Source of the DNA: Serratia nevei
GTDB lineage: Bacteria; Pseudomonadota; Gammaproteobacteria; Enterobacterales; Enterobacteriaceae
Reading direction: 5' to 3'
Assembly: GCF_024160145.1 (NCBI RefSeq)
Contig: NZ_JAMYWQ010000007.1
Location: 1-64,000, forward strand
DNA: 64,000 bases
A program made the translations under genes and the position numbers. Each line of letters starts with the position of its first letter. Within the stretch, counting starts at the first letter, position 1. Positions 1 through 8,828 of this stretch are shown here, in pieces. The notes under the pieces were generated by a model. That model did not search any database. It worked only from the letters and a program-made list of their open reading frames with translations, and was not told where the DNA came from.

Positions 1-59
1 CTGAAGGACAAATTAAAAAGTGGCCAACTTAAGAAACAGGCGCAAGCCGAAGTTTCTGA

Positions 60-140
60 GTAACCACGATCAGGGGTGGGTCCGTTTTACTTTGGCAGGG
101 TGGGTCACAATTCGATCGGTATTGACAAATAGGCACTTAA
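60..140. mobile_element. Possible end of an IS21-family-like element
   Basis: The block GGGTGGGTC occurs twice, at 74-82 and 98-106, 24 bp apart. The second copy is followed by a segment ending in a TTGACA-type box near 121. Repeated short terminal blocks of this general look are known from IS21-family ends. No istA or istB coding sequence is visible because the window starts here, so the assignment rests only on remembered resemblance. Confidence 0.3.
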
Positions 141-181
141 AGCCAATTTATTGCGTCCGGAAATTCATACGTTTTACGGAC

Positions 182-208
182 AAAAAAAAGCCCACCGAAG
201 TGGGCATT
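182..208 (-). terminator. Rho-independent terminator of the integrase gene
   Basis: On the minus strand a stem GCCCAC / GTGGGC with a TTCG-type tetraloop is followed by eight T residues. It lies about 30 bp downstream of the integrase stop codon. Confidence 0.8.
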
Positions 209-240
209 TCGCGACAAAATGCAGGTCTCAAGGCTCCGAA

Positions 241-1449
241 TCAGTCCTTGAGGCGGGGCTTCCTGATTGTCCACTCATCGATCATGTCCGCCCAATCCTG
301 AAGCATTGCCCGGCGCTGATCGCGGTACTCAGCCTTGTTGTAGACGGCTCGAACGCCCTTCTGTTCGTGCGCAAGGCACTTCTCGATCCAGTCAGTGTTA
401 TAGCCCGCCTCATGCAGCAGCGTGCTGGCTGTGCGCCGCAAGTCGTGCGGTCCGAACTTGCCAAGCGACTGCCCTTCCTTCTGAGCCAGACGATAGGTCA
501 GTGTGAGCACCTGATTGAGCGTGGCGCTGCTCATCGGCAAGTCCGAGTCATAGCGAGATGGCAGCACATACTCCGAACCGCCTGCGAAGGTTTTCAGGGC
601 AATGAAAATGTCCAGCGCCTGCCTAGACAGGAACACCAAATGGGGATTGCGGCGCTTCATCCGCGCCTTGGGGATTGTCCAGAGCGCCTCGGTGAAATTG
701 ATTTCGCTCCATGTTGCGTTGGTCAGTTCGCTTTTGCGTACCATCGTCAGCAACAACAACTTGGCGGCCGCGCGGATCGAAGGTGTGGTGCCAATGCGCT
801 CCATGTACTGGTACATCAAGCCGATTTCATCAGGCGTCAGTGCTCGATCTCGCGGCTCGAACTTTGCAATAGTCGACGGGCGCACCAAATCGGCCGGGTT
901 CTCAACCTTCTGGCCGCGTTCTATAGCCCAACGGAAGACTTGCATCACAATTTCGCGGCAAAGCACGGCCGTTGCCGGTGCCCCGCGCTCCACAATCGCA
1001 TCAGTCAGCGCCCGTAAATCCTCATGGGTGATTTCTGTCAGCTTCTGATTACCGAACTTCGGCTTAAGCTCGCGCTCGAAGGTAGCTCGACGCATATCGC
1101 GGGTAACGTCAGCCATTTGATAGCCGCGTAGCCACTTTTCGCCCCAAGCACCAAAGTTTTCAGCGTCCTTAACGCGGGCTTTGTCCCGCGCCTTCTCTTT
1201 GGCTGGAGATTTCCCTGCGGCGATCATCTTCTTGGCTTCGCCCAGCCGTTCGCGGGCTTCCGCTAGCGTGATCCCTCCGACACCGTAGCGGCCGAAGGTG
1301 ATTGTCTCCTGCCTGCCATGGATCGAGTAGTTGTAGCGGAATGAAATCGAACCCGCTGGCGTGATGGCCACGTAGAGGCCGTCACGGTCATTCACTTTGT
1401 AGAGCTTGTCCTTTGGCTTGAGGTTGCGCAGCTTGGTATCAGTCAGCAC
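241..1449 (-). CDS. P4-type tyrosine recombinase / integrase
   Basis: This site-specific tyrosine recombinase of 402 aa would integrate and excise a genomic island. The N-terminal part (about 1-90) is the DUF4102 arm-binding domain seen in P4-like integrases. A core-binding region follows (about 95-195), then the catalytic domain with Arg238 (MVRKSE), the HxxR box His335-Arg338 (HDLRR), His361 and the nucleophile Tyr370. All expected catalytic positions are present, so it looks intact. The start at 1449 is a GTG. The gene sits just past the 3' end of guaA and points the same way, the usual layout of islands that use guaA as attachment site. Cargo, if any, lies left of the window. Confidence 0.93.
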   Translation of the reverse strand: MLTDTKLRNLKPKDKLYKVNDRDGLYVAITPAGSISFRYNYSIHGRQETITFGRYGVGGITLAEARERLGEAKKMIAAGKSPAKEKARDKARVKDAENFGAWGEKWLRGYQMADVTRDMRRATFERELKPKFGNQKLTEITHEDLRALTDAIVERGAPATAVLCREIVMQVFRWAIERGQKVENPADLVRPSTIAKFEPRDRALTPDEIGLMYQYMERIGTTPSIRAAAKLLLLTMVRKSELTNATWSEINFTEALWTIPKARMKRRNPHLVFLSRQALDIFIALKTFAGGSEYVLPSRYDSDLPMSSATLNQVLTLTYRLAQKEGQSLGKFGPHDLRRTASTLLHEAGYNTDWIEKCLAHEQKGVRAVYNKAEYRDQRRAMLQDWADMIDEWTIRKPRLKD

Positions 1450-1474
1450 GGTCGGGTTGGGTTTCCTCTAAAAA

Positions 1475-1627
1475 ATACCATGCTCAAAAAGCCTTGCATT
1501 TTCTATAAAAATACCTACAAAACAATAAGTTACAAGAACTTAATACCATGCTCACCCCATCAGGAGCAACATGGTATCGAGCGCTGAACATGGCATCAGG
1601 TTCAAATCGTACCATCTACCATGCCAT
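1475..1627. repeat. Cluster of ATACCATG-type short repeats upstream of the integrase
   Basis: The 12-mer ATACCATGCTCA occurs twice in the same orientation (1475-1486, 1543-1554). Variants follow: inverted CATGGTAT (1570-1577), inverted CATGGCAT (1589-1596), TACCAT (1610-1615) and TACCATGCCAT (1617-1627). They fill the 307-bp gap between the integrase start and the guaA 3' end. The likely role is integrase or excisionase arm-site binding, possibly also autoregulation of the integrase promoter. The repeats are read directly; the role is inferred. Confidence 0.55.
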
Positions 1628-1683
1628 AGAAATCGGGTGCTTGGCGATGCGAAAATTTGCCAGACCGTGCCAAGCCAATAATG

Positions 1684-1710
1684 AAAAAAGCCCGTAATTA
1701 CGCGGGCTTA
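1684..1710 (-). terminator. Rho-independent terminator downstream of guaA
   Basis: On the minus strand a stem AAGCCCG / CGGGCTT is followed by six T residues. It lies about 47 bp past the guaA stop. If the attachment site is the guaA 3' end, this terminator lies on the element side of the junction, so the element would supply the guaA terminator. Confidence 0.8.
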
Positions 1711-1756
1711 TAGGTATTCCAGTGCTCTTTGATGCCGGTCTATGCCGGACGCGGGA

Positions 1757-1775
1757 TCATTCCCACTCAATCGTC
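1757..1775. other. Candidate attachment site (attL/attR) in the guaA 3' end
   Basis: Islands with P4-type integrases are known to use the 3' end of guaA as attB. The integrase begins about 300 bp beyond this end. The second copy of the direct repeat would be outside the window, so the exact core cannot be fixed here. Confidence 0.35.
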
Positions 1776-3334
1776 GCCGGCGGCTTGCCGCTGATGTCGT
1801 ACACCACGCGGGAGATGCCGTTCACTTCGTTGATGATGCGGTTGGAGACGCGGCCGAGGAAGTCATACGGCAGGTGCGCCCAGTGCGCGGTCATGAAGTC
1901 GATGGTTTCTACCGCACGCAGGGAGACGACCCAGTCGTATTTGCGGCCGTCGCCCATCACGCCGACCGAACGCACCGGCAGGAACACGGTGAACGCCTGG
2001 CTGACTTTGTTGTACAGGTCGGCTTTGTGCAGCTCTTCGATGAAGATGGCGTCGGCGCGGCGCAGCAGATCGCAGTACTCTTTCTTCACTTCGCCCAGCA
2101 CGCGCACGCCCAGACCCGGGCCCGGGAACGGGTGACGGAACAGCATGTCGTACGGCAGGCCCAACTCCAGGCCGATCTTGCGCACTTCGTCTTTGAACAG
2201 CTCTTTCAGCGGCTCGACCAGGCCCAGCTTCATCTCTTTCGGCAGGCCGCCCACGTTGTGGTGCGACTTGATCACGTGCGCTTTGCCGGTGGCGGAAGCG
2301 GCGGATTCGATCACGTCCGGGTAGATGGTGCCCTGCGCCAGCCATTTCACCTGCTCTTGCTTGCAGGCTTCTTCGTCGAACACTTCAACGAACACGCGGC
2401 CGATGATTTTACGCTTGGCTTCCGGCTCGTCCACGCCTGCCAGCGCGGTCAGGAAGCGGTTTTCCGCCTCGACGTGCACGATGTTCAGGCCGAAGTGGTC
2501 GCCGAACATTTCCATCACCTGCTTGGCTTCGTTCAGGCGCAGCAGGCCGTTGTCAACGAATACGCAGGTCAGGCGTTTGCCGATGGCGCGGTGCAGCAGC
2601 ATCGCGGTCACGGAGGAGTCGACGCCGCCGGACAGGCCGAGGATAACGTGGTCTTCACCCACCTGCTCGCGGATGCGCTCAACCGCATCTTCGATGATAG
2701 TGGCCGGGGTCCACAGGGCTTCACACTGGCAGATATCCAGTACGAAACGCTCCAGCATGCGCTGGCCCTGGCGGGTGTGGGTCACTTCCGGGTGGAACTG
2801 CACGCCGTAGAAGCGTTTTTCTTCGTTAGCCATAATGGCGAACGGGCAGGTGTCGGTGCTGGCAATGGTCACGAAGTCGGACGGGATCGCAGTCACTTTG
2901 TCGCCGTGGCTCATCCACACGTCCAGCAGCGGTTTGCCGGCCGGGCTGATGGCGTCTTCGATGTCGCGCAGCAGCGCGCTCTCTTTGACGATTTCCACCT
3001 GCGCGTAGCCGAACTCGCGCTCGTTGGAGCCCTGCACATGGCCACCCAGCTGCATCGCCATGGTCTGCATGCCGTAGCACACGCCCAGCACCGGCACGCC
3101 GGCGTTGAACACGTAATCCGGGGCGCGCGGGCTGCCGGCTTCGGTGGTGCTTTCCGGGCCGCCGGACAGGATGATGCCGCTTGGGTTGAATTCGCGGATC
3201 TGCTCTTCGCTAACGTCCCAGGCCCACAGTTCGCAGTAAACGCCGATTTCGCGCACGCGGCGGGCGACCAGTTGGGTGTATTGCGAACCGAAGTCCAGTA
3301 TCAGGATGCGATGCTTATGGATATTTTGTGTCAT
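1757..3334 (-). CDS. guaA: GMP synthase (glutamine-hydrolysing)
   Basis: GuaA converts XMP to GMP in the cytoplasm using glutamine nitrogen and ATP. The protein is 525 aa, the E. coli length. The N-terminal class-I amidotransferase domain carries the nucleophile Cys86 (GVCYGMQ). The ATP-pyrophosphatase domain has the PP-loop [10 protein letters not shown], and the C-terminal dimerisation domain has the [10 protein letters not shown] signature. I chose the start giving [10 protein letters not shown], which matches the family; an upstream in-frame ATG at 3418 would add 28 unconserved residues. guaB lies 102 bp upstream on the same strand (guaBA operon). The 3' end is a probable island attachment site but the reading frame is intact. 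Confidence 0.98.
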   Translation of the reverse strand: MTQNIHKHRILILDFGSQYTQLVARRVREIGVYCELWAWDVSEEQIREFNPSGIILSGGPESTTEAGSPRAPDYVFNAGVPVLGVCYGMQTMAMQLGGHVQGSNEREFGYAQVEIVKESALLRDIEDAISPAGKPLLDVWMSHGDKVTAIPSDFVTIASTDTCPFAIMANEEKRFYGVQFHPEVTHTRQGQRMLERFVLDICQCEALWTPATIIEDAVERIREQVGEDHVILGLSGGVDSSVTAMLLHRAIGKRLTCVFVDNGLLRLNEAKQVMEMFGDHFGLNIVHVEAENRFLTALAGVDEPEAKRKIIGRVFVEVFDEEACKQEQVKWLAQGTIYPDVIESAASATGKAHVIKSHHNVGGLPKEMKLGLVEPLKELFKDEVRKIGLELGLPYDMLFRHPFPGPGLGVRVLGEVKKEYCDLLRRADAIFIEELHKADLYNKVSQAFTVFLPVRSVGVMGDGRKYDWVVSLRAVETIDFMTAHWAHLPYDFLGRVSNRIINEVNGISRVVYDISGKPPATIEWE

Positions 3335-3436
3335 GTGAGGCGAATTCCAGCAACAAGAGAAAAAGAGCGAAAATGTGTGTTTCGGGATGGGGCTTAACGC
3401 CCCACCCCGGCCTCTCACTCGGGAGAGGTTAAGGCA

Positions 3437-4900
3437 TTAGCCCATGCGGTAGTTCGGCGACTCTTTGGTGATGGTCACGTCGTGCACGTGGCTTTCCTGA
3501 ATGCCGGCGCCGCTGATGCGCACGAACTCTGCCTTGGTGCGCAGATCGTCGATGGTGGCGCAGCCGGTCAGGCCCATGCAGGAGCGCAGGCCGCCCATCT
3601 GCTGGTGCACGATGGCTTTCAGCATGCCTTTATAGGCCACGCGGCCTTCGATACCTTCCGGCACCAGTTTGTCGGCGGCGTTATCGGTCTGGAAGTAACG
3701 GTCGGAAGAGCCTTTGGACATCGCGCCCAGCGAGCCCATGCCGCGGTAAGATTTGAACGAACGGCCCTGATACAGCTCGATTTCGCCCGGGGATTCTTCG
3801 GTGCCCGCCAGCATGGAGCCGACCATCACGCAGGATGCGCCCGCGGCGATCGCTTTGGCGATGTCGCCGGAGAAGCGGATGCCGCCGTCGGCGATAACCG
3901 GGATGCCAGTGCCTTCCAGCGCTTCCACCGCGTCGGCGATGGCGGTGATCTGCGGTACGCCCACGCCGGTCACGATGCGGGTGGTGCAGATAGAGCCAGG
4001 GCCGATACCGACTTTCACCGCGCTCACGCCGGCTTCAGCCAGCGCTTTGGCGCCCGCTGCGGTCGCGACGTTGCCGCCGACGATCTGCAGATCCGGGTAT
4101 TTGGCGCGGGTTTCGCGGATGCGCTGCAGCACGCCTTCGGAGTGGCCGTGCGAGGAGTCGATCAGCAGGACGTCAACGCCTGCCGCCACCAGCGCGTCAA
4201 CGCGCTCTTCGTTGCCAGCGCCGGCGCCGACCGCCGCGCCCACGCGCAGACGGCCGTGCTCGTCTTTACAGGCGTTCGGTTTGCGTTCCGCTTTCTGGAA
4301 GTCTTTAACGGTGATCATGCCCAGCAGGTGGAAGCTGTCGTCCACCACCAGCGCTTTTTCTACGCGCTTTTCGTGCATCTTCTGCAGCACCACGTCGCGC
4401 GCTTCACCTTCTTTCACGGTGACCAGGCGATCTTTCGGCGTCATGACCGCGGTGACCGGCTGGGTCAGATCGGTCACGAAGCGCACGTCGCGGCCGGTGA
4501 TGATGCCGACCAGCTCGTTGTCTTCGGTGACGACCGGGTAACCGGCGAAGCCGTTGCGCGCGGTCAGCTCTTTCACTTCCTGCAGCGTGGTGGCCGGGGT
4601 AACGGTCTGCGGGTCGGTGACTACGCCGCTTTCATGCTTCTTCACGCGGCTGACTTCTTCAGCCTGGCGCTCGATAGACATGTTTTTGTGGATGAAGCCC
4701 AGGCCGCCTTCCTGCGCCAGCGCAATGGCCAGGCCGGATTCGGTAACGGTATCCATGGCTGCGGACAGCATAGGGATGTTCAGGCGGATGGTTTTGGTCA
4801 GTTGAGTGCCGAGCTCTGCGGTGTTAGGCAGAACCGTGGAGTGGGCTGGAACCAGGAGGACGTCGTCAAACGTCAGAGCTTCTTTAGCGATACGTAGCAT
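3437..4900 (-). CDS. guaB: Inosine-5'-monophosphate dehydrogenase
   Basis: GuaB oxidises IMP to XMP with NAD+, the committed step of GMP synthesis. The 487-aa protein is of normal length and has a TIM barrel interrupted by two CBS domains (about 95-205). The catalytic Cys loop reads GPGSICTTR, followed by the mobile flap region. I chose [14 protein letters not shown] as start; the ATG at 4954 adds 18 residues not seen in the family. It is the first gene of guaBA, with a PurR box and a TATAAT -10 box just upstream, and is divergent from xseA. Confidence 0.98.
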   Translation of the reverse strand: MLRIAKEALTFDDVLLVPAHSTVLPNTAELGTQLTKTIRLNIPMLSAAMDTVTESGLAIALAQEGGLGFIHKNMSIERQAEEVSRVKKHESGVVTDPQTVTPATTLQEVKELTARNGFAGYPVVTEDNELVGIITGRDVRFVTDLTQPVTAVMTPKDRLVTVKEGEARDVVLQKMHEKRVEKALVVDDSFHLLGMITVKDFQKAERKPNACKDEHGRLRVGAAVGAGAGNEERVDALVAAGVDVLLIDSSHGHSEGVLQRIRETRAKYPDLQIVGGNVATAAGAKALAEAGVSAVKVGIGPGSICTTRIVTGVGVPQITAIADAVEALEGTGIPVIADGGIRFSGDIAKAIAAGASCVMVGSMLAGTEESPGEIELYQGRSFKSYRGMGSLGAMSKGSSDRYFQTDNAADKLVPEGIEGRVAYKGMLKAIVHQQMGGLRSCMGLTGCATIDDLRTKAEFVRISGAGIQESHVHDVTITKESPNYRMG

Positions 4901-4952
4901 GGGCAATATCTCACCAGGGTGGGCTGTGAAAAAGATAAAATATTGCCGCGGC

Positions 4953-4978
4953 ATTATACAGAGCGGAATCGGTTGCCT
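4953..4978 (-). promoter_or_regulatory. guaBA promoter with PurR operator
   Basis: On the minus strand AGGCAACCGATTCCGC (4963-4978) fits the PurR consensus ANGCAANCGNTTNCNT at every specified position but the last. A perfect TATAAT (4953-4958) follows four bases downstream. The operator therefore covers the promoter spacer, and repression by PurR with hypoxanthine or guanine is expected. Confidence 0.75.
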
Positions 4979-5070
4979 CCAGCACTTTCTTACAAAAAGT
5001 CTTGATTACCTTTTTCAGCCATGTAGTATCGACCAATTAAGTGATTGTTTTGAAATTTGATCTGGGTCAC

Positions 5071-6447
5071 ATGTCGCTACCTGTTTCGCCTTCCATTTTT
5101 ACCGTAAGCCGCCTCAATCAGACGGTTCGCCAACTGCTGGAAATGGAAATGGGGCAGATTTGGCTCTCCGCCGAGATCTCCAACCTCTCCCAACCCGCTT
5201 CCGGCCACTGGTATTTCACGCTCAAAGACGACCGCGCCCAGGTGCGCTGCGCGATGTTCCGCAACAGCAACCGCCGCGTCACCTTCCGGCCGCAAAACGG
5301 CCAGCAGGTTTTGGTGCGCGCCAGCATCACGCTGTATGAACCACGCGGCGACTACCAGCTGATCGCCGAGAGCATGCAGCCCGCCGGCGACGGCCTGCTG
5401 CAGCAACAGTTCGAGCAGCTGAAACAGCGCCTGAGCGCCGAAGGGCTGTTCGATCAGCAATTCAAGCAGCCGCTGCCCGCCCCGGCCAAATGCGTCGGGG
5501 TGATCACCTCCGCCAGCGGCGCGGCGCTGCACGATATTCTGCAGGTATTGCAGCGGCGCGATCCGTCGCTGCCGATCGTCATCTACCCCACCTCGGTGCA
5601 GGGCGCGGAAGCGCCGATGCAGATCGTGCGCGCCATCGAGACCGCCAACCGCCGCGACGAATGCGACGTGCTGATCGTCGGCCGCGGCGGCGGTTCGCTG
5701 GAAGATCTGTGGAGCTTCAACGACGAACGCGTGGCGCGGGCGATCTTCGCCAGCCGCATTCCGATCGTCAGCGCCGTCGGCCATGAAACCGACGTCACCA
5801 TCGCCGATTTCGTCGCCGATCTGCGTGCGCCGACCCCTTCCGCCGCCGCCGAACTGGTCAGCCGCAATCAGCTTGAGCTGTTGCGCCAGCTGCAGTCGCA
5901 GCAGCAGCGGCTGGAGATGGCGATGGATTACTACCTGGCGCAGCGCCAGCAGCAGTTCACCCGCATTCACCACCGTTTACAGCAGCAGCATCCGCATCTG
6001 CGCCTGGCGCGCCAGCAGACGCTGCTGTTCAAGCTGCAGCGCCGGATGGAAGACGGCATGCAGCAACAGCTGCGCCTGGCCGCCCGCCGCAGCGAACGCG
6101 CCCAGCAGCGGCTGGCGCAGGTGCAGCCGCAAGGCCGCATTCACCGCTACCAACAGCGCGTACAGCAGCAGGAATACCGCCTGCAGCAGGCGATGGAGCG
6201 GCAGCTTAACGCCTACCGCCAGCGCTTCGGCGTGGCCTGCAGCCAGCTGGAAACCGTCAGCCCGCTGGCAACGCTGGCGCGCGGCTACAGCGTGACGCAA
6301 ACCCCGCGCGGCGAGCTGCTGAAAACCACCAAGCAGGCGCAGGTCGGCGAACTGCTGAAAACCCGCCTGCAGGACGGCTGGGTGGAAAGCGAGGTGAAAA
6401 CCATCACCGTCGCCAAGAAGCCGCGCAAGAAGCGCGCGGCCGAGTAA
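5071..6447 (+). CDS. xseA: Exodeoxyribonuclease VII large subunit
   Basis: This is the large, catalytic subunit of ExoVII, a single-strand-specific exonuclease that works with the small subunit XseB (not in this window) in DNA repair. The 458-aa protein has an N-terminal OB fold (about 15-110) and a catalytic domain with the conserved [11 protein letters not shown] and GHETD motifs (about 205-245). A long glutamine-rich coiled coil follows (about 280-400), then a C-terminal basic tail. The start [12 protein letters not shown] matches the family; an in-frame GTG at 5041 would add ten residues. It is divergent from guaB and ends 3 bp from the converging glycosidase gene. Confidence 0.97.
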   Translation: MSLPVSPSIFTVSRLNQTVRQLLEMEMGQIWLSAEISNLSQPASGHWYFTLKDDRAQVRCAMFRNSNRRVTFRPQNGQQVLVRASITLYEPRGDYQLIAESMQPAGDGLLQQQFEQLKQRLSAEGLFDQQFKQPLPAPAKCVGVITSASGAALHDILQVLQRRDPSLPIVIYPTSVQGAEAPMQIVRAIETANRRDECDVLIVGRGGGSLEDLWSFNDERVARAIFASRIPIVSAVGHETDVTIADFVADLRAPTPSAAAELVSRNQLELLRQLQSQQQRLEMAMDYYLAQRQQQFTRIHHRLQQQHPHLRLARQQTLLFKLQRRMEDGMQQQLRLAARRSERAQQRLAQVQPQGRIHRYQQRVQQQEYRLQQAMERQLNAYRQRFGVACSQLETVSPLATLARGYSVTQTPRGELLKTTKQAQVGELLKTRLQDGWVESEVKTITVAKKPRKKRAAE

Positions 6448-6450
6448 CCC

Positions 6451-8817
6451 CTACTCCAGCGTAAAACGCTCGCCCGGTTCGCCGTTTACCCACAGCGCGC
6501 GCGTCTCGCCTTCCGGCAGGCTGAGCGCCAACGTGCGCCAGGCCGGGCGGTAACGCCCTTCCGTCGCAATATCCAGCATGATGCGCTGATTGTCGCAGCG
6601 CATTTCCCAGCGCAGCCACAGCGCATCGCCCTGCCGCCAGCCTTCGCTTTCACCGTCGTCCTCAAACAGCAGCCCGCTGCTTACGCCGCAGCCCTTGAGC
6701 GGAAACAGCCGCAGCTCGCGCCGATCGTCGGCGGCCACGTCCACATGCGCCAACCGCTGCGACAGCGGCAGCGCCGCCCCGGCGCGCACCAGCAGCGGCA
6801 GACGCTCCAGCGGCGCCGCCAGCGTTACCGTTTGGCCGCCGCCGAACCACTGGCCGCTGTAGAAGCAGTACCAGCCTTCGCCGTTGTCCGGCAGATACAC
6901 CGAACGCCGGCGCTGCCCCGGTTCCACTACGCTGGCCACCAGCAGATCGCGGCCGATCAGAAAATCGTCGTTCTCGCCGAAGGTGCGCGCATCCTGTTCA
7001 TGATCGAGAAAGGTCGGGCGCAGCATCGGCTCATCGTCGGCGCAGGCCTGCCACAGCAGGGTGTAGAAATACGGCAGCAGCCGGTAACGCAGGTTGATCG
7101 CCTCACGCACCGCCGGGGTGGCGGCCGGGTACATCCAGGGCTCGTTGACCGTGGCGTCGTCGTTCCAGGAATGGATGGTGAAACGCGGATGCATCACGCC
7201 GTTTTGCACCCAGCGCACCAGCAGCTCCGCGTCCGGCTTGTCGCCGGAGAAGCCGCCGACGTCGTGGCCAAGGTTATACAGCCCGGACAGGCTCATGCCC
7301 AGCCCCATGCGAATGTTGTAGCGCAGCGTCTGCCAGCTGGTACGGTTGTCGCCGCTCCAGGTCTGCACGTAGCGCTGCATGCCGGCGCAGCCGGAGCGCG
7401 AGATCAGGTACGGCCGCTTCTGCGGCGCGAAGCGCTGCTGGGCCTCCATCGAGGCGCGCATCATCAGCAATGGCATCACCGGGCGGATGTGCTTGATGGC
7501 GATCGGCCGCCCGAAGCCGTGGCAGCGCGCCTCGCCGTCCCACACTTCGTACTCGTTGTTGTCGTTCCAGGTCGAATCGATGCCCATCTCCAGCAGCTGC
7601 TGCGTGACGCCCTGCTGCCACCAGCGCACCGCCGCCGGGTTGGTGAAGTCGAGGTGCGATCCCTCATCGTCCCAGAAGCTGGAGCGCTCGGGCGCGTCGC
7701 TTTGCGAATCGCGGATAAACAGCCCCTGCGCCGCCACCGCCTGATACTGCGGGTGATCCTGCAGCAGGCACGGCTTGATGTTGGCCGCCAGCCTGAGGCC
7801 GGCGTCGTGAAACGCCTGGCTCAATTGCCTGGGCTGCGGCACCTTGTCGTAATTCCAGTTGAACACGTAGCGTTTGTGGTTGATCGAGGTGTAGCCCGAC
7901 GACAGCTGGAAGGAGTCGCAGGGAATGGCGTGTTGGCGGCACAGCGCGATGAACTGCTGCAGCTGCTGCTGGGCGTCCGGCGCGTCGGTGTAGTGCATGG
8001 TCGAACCGCTGTAGCCCAGGCTCCACTTCGGCCCGAAGTGGGTGCGGCCGGTCAGGCGCACGAAGGCCTTGGTGACGTCCACTACCTTCGGCCCGAGGAA
8101 CAGGTAGTAATCCAGATCGCCCGCTTCGGCCTGATAGCGGCGATAGGCCGCGTGGTAGTTGTCGATCTCGTTGCCCAGATCCAGCCAGCAGCTGCTCAGG
8201 TTATCGTAAAACAGGCCGAAGCTCGCCTCCGGCCCGCGGGTGATGGTGAACGGAATGTGCTTGTACAGCGGATCGGTGCTGGCAGCGTTGTAGCCCATCG
8301 CGTCCAGGTTACGCATCTCGAAGCGGCGGCCGGTGCGTTCCAGATCGCCGGCTTTCTCCCCCAGGCCGTAATAGCGCTCATCGGCGAAACGGCGCTGATA
8401 GTGCGCCACACCGTCGCCGTGCGCATTGAGCAGGTAGGCGCTGGTCGGCCGGTCCGCCGCCAGCGGCCGCCATTCGCCGGCGGCGTTGCAGTACGCCCAT
8501 TCCAGCCACAGCGGCTGATGCACCGTCACGCGCAGCCGCGGCGTGCTGACCACCAGCCGATCGCCCTCCTGGCGCAGCTGATAGCCCGGCAGGCTGAAGC
8601 CGGCGACGCTGAGCCGATCGCGCCCCTCCCAGGGCACATCCTCCTGCGGCGCGATGCTCCAGGTGCGATCCAGCGCCAGCTCGCCCTCACGTTTGATCAA
8701 CACGCGGAACAGATCGTTTTCCAGCACGTACAGGCAGAAACGGTGGCGTTCATCGACCAGCAGCTCAACGTGGTCGGCATGCTGCGCCGCCAGCGTCCAG
8801 TTTTTCAAGGTTTTCAT
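6451..8817 (-). CDS. Glycoside hydrolase family 31 (alpha-glucosidase-like)
   Basis: This is a cytoplasmic GH31 enzyme of 788 aa with no signal peptide. The catalytic nucleophile is the Asp of the WNDNNEYE box and the acid/base candidate is the Asp of the SGDNRTSW box. HDVGGFSG and HPRFTIHSWN also fit GH31. I used the second ATG at 8817 because the Shine-Dalgarno AAGTGGA abuts the first ATG (8823) but is 6 nt from the second. It lies 11 bp after an ExuT-like MFS gene, so the two form a transport-and-hydrolysis operon opposite a LacI regulator. The substrate is unknown; the active-site surroundings did not look like sulfoquinovosidase YihQ. Confidence 0.9.
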   Translation of the reverse strand: MKTLKNWTLAAQHADHVELLVDERHRFCLYVLENDLFRVLIKREGELALDRTWSIAPQEDVPWEGRDRLSVAGFSLPGYQLRQEGDRLVVSTPRLRVTVHQPLWLEWAYCNAAGEWRPLAADRPTSAYLLNAHGDGVAHYQRRFADERYYGLGEKAGDLERTGRRFEMRNLDAMGYNAASTDPLYKHIPFTITRGPEASFGLFYDNLSSCWLDLGNEIDNYHAAYRRYQAEAGDLDYYLFLGPKVVDVTKAFVRLTGRTHFGPKWSLGYSGSTMHYTDAPDAQQQLQQFIALCRQHAIPCDSFQLSSGYTSINHKRYVFNWNYDKVPQPRQLSQAFHDAGLRLAANIKPCLLQDHPQYQAVAAQGLFIRDSQSDAPERSSFWDDEGSHLDFTNPAAVRWWQQGVTQQLLEMGIDSTWNDNNEYEVWDGEARCHGFGRPIAIKHIRPVMPLLMMRASMEAQQRFAPQKRPYLISRSGCAGMQRYVQTWSGDNRTSWQTLRYNIRMGLGMSLSGLYNLGHDVGGFSGDKPDAELLVRWVQNGVMHPRFTIHSWNDDATVNEPWMYPAATPAVREAINLRYRLLPYFYTLLWQACADDEPMLRPTFLDHEQDARTFGENDDFLIGRDLLVASVVEPGQRRRSVYLPDNGEGWYCFYSGQWFGGGQTVTLAAPLERLPLLVRAGAALPLSQRLAHVDVAADDRRELRLFPLKGCGVSSGLLFEDDGESEGWRQGDALWLRWEMRCDNQRIMLDIATEGRYRPAWRTLALSLPEGETRALWVNGEPGERFTLE

Positions 8818-8828
8818 AAGCATTCCAC

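Noticed and set aside
20-301. A 93-codon plus-strand frame at the left edge
   Set aside because: It crosses the integrase terminator, has no Shine-Dalgarno site and resembles no family; the repeats inside it look like element ends.
6451-8817. Assignment of the GH31 enzyme as sulfoquinovosidase YihQ
   Set aside because: The sulfoglycolysis genes are absent nearby and the sulfonate-binding Arg/Trp region I would expect is not recognisable.
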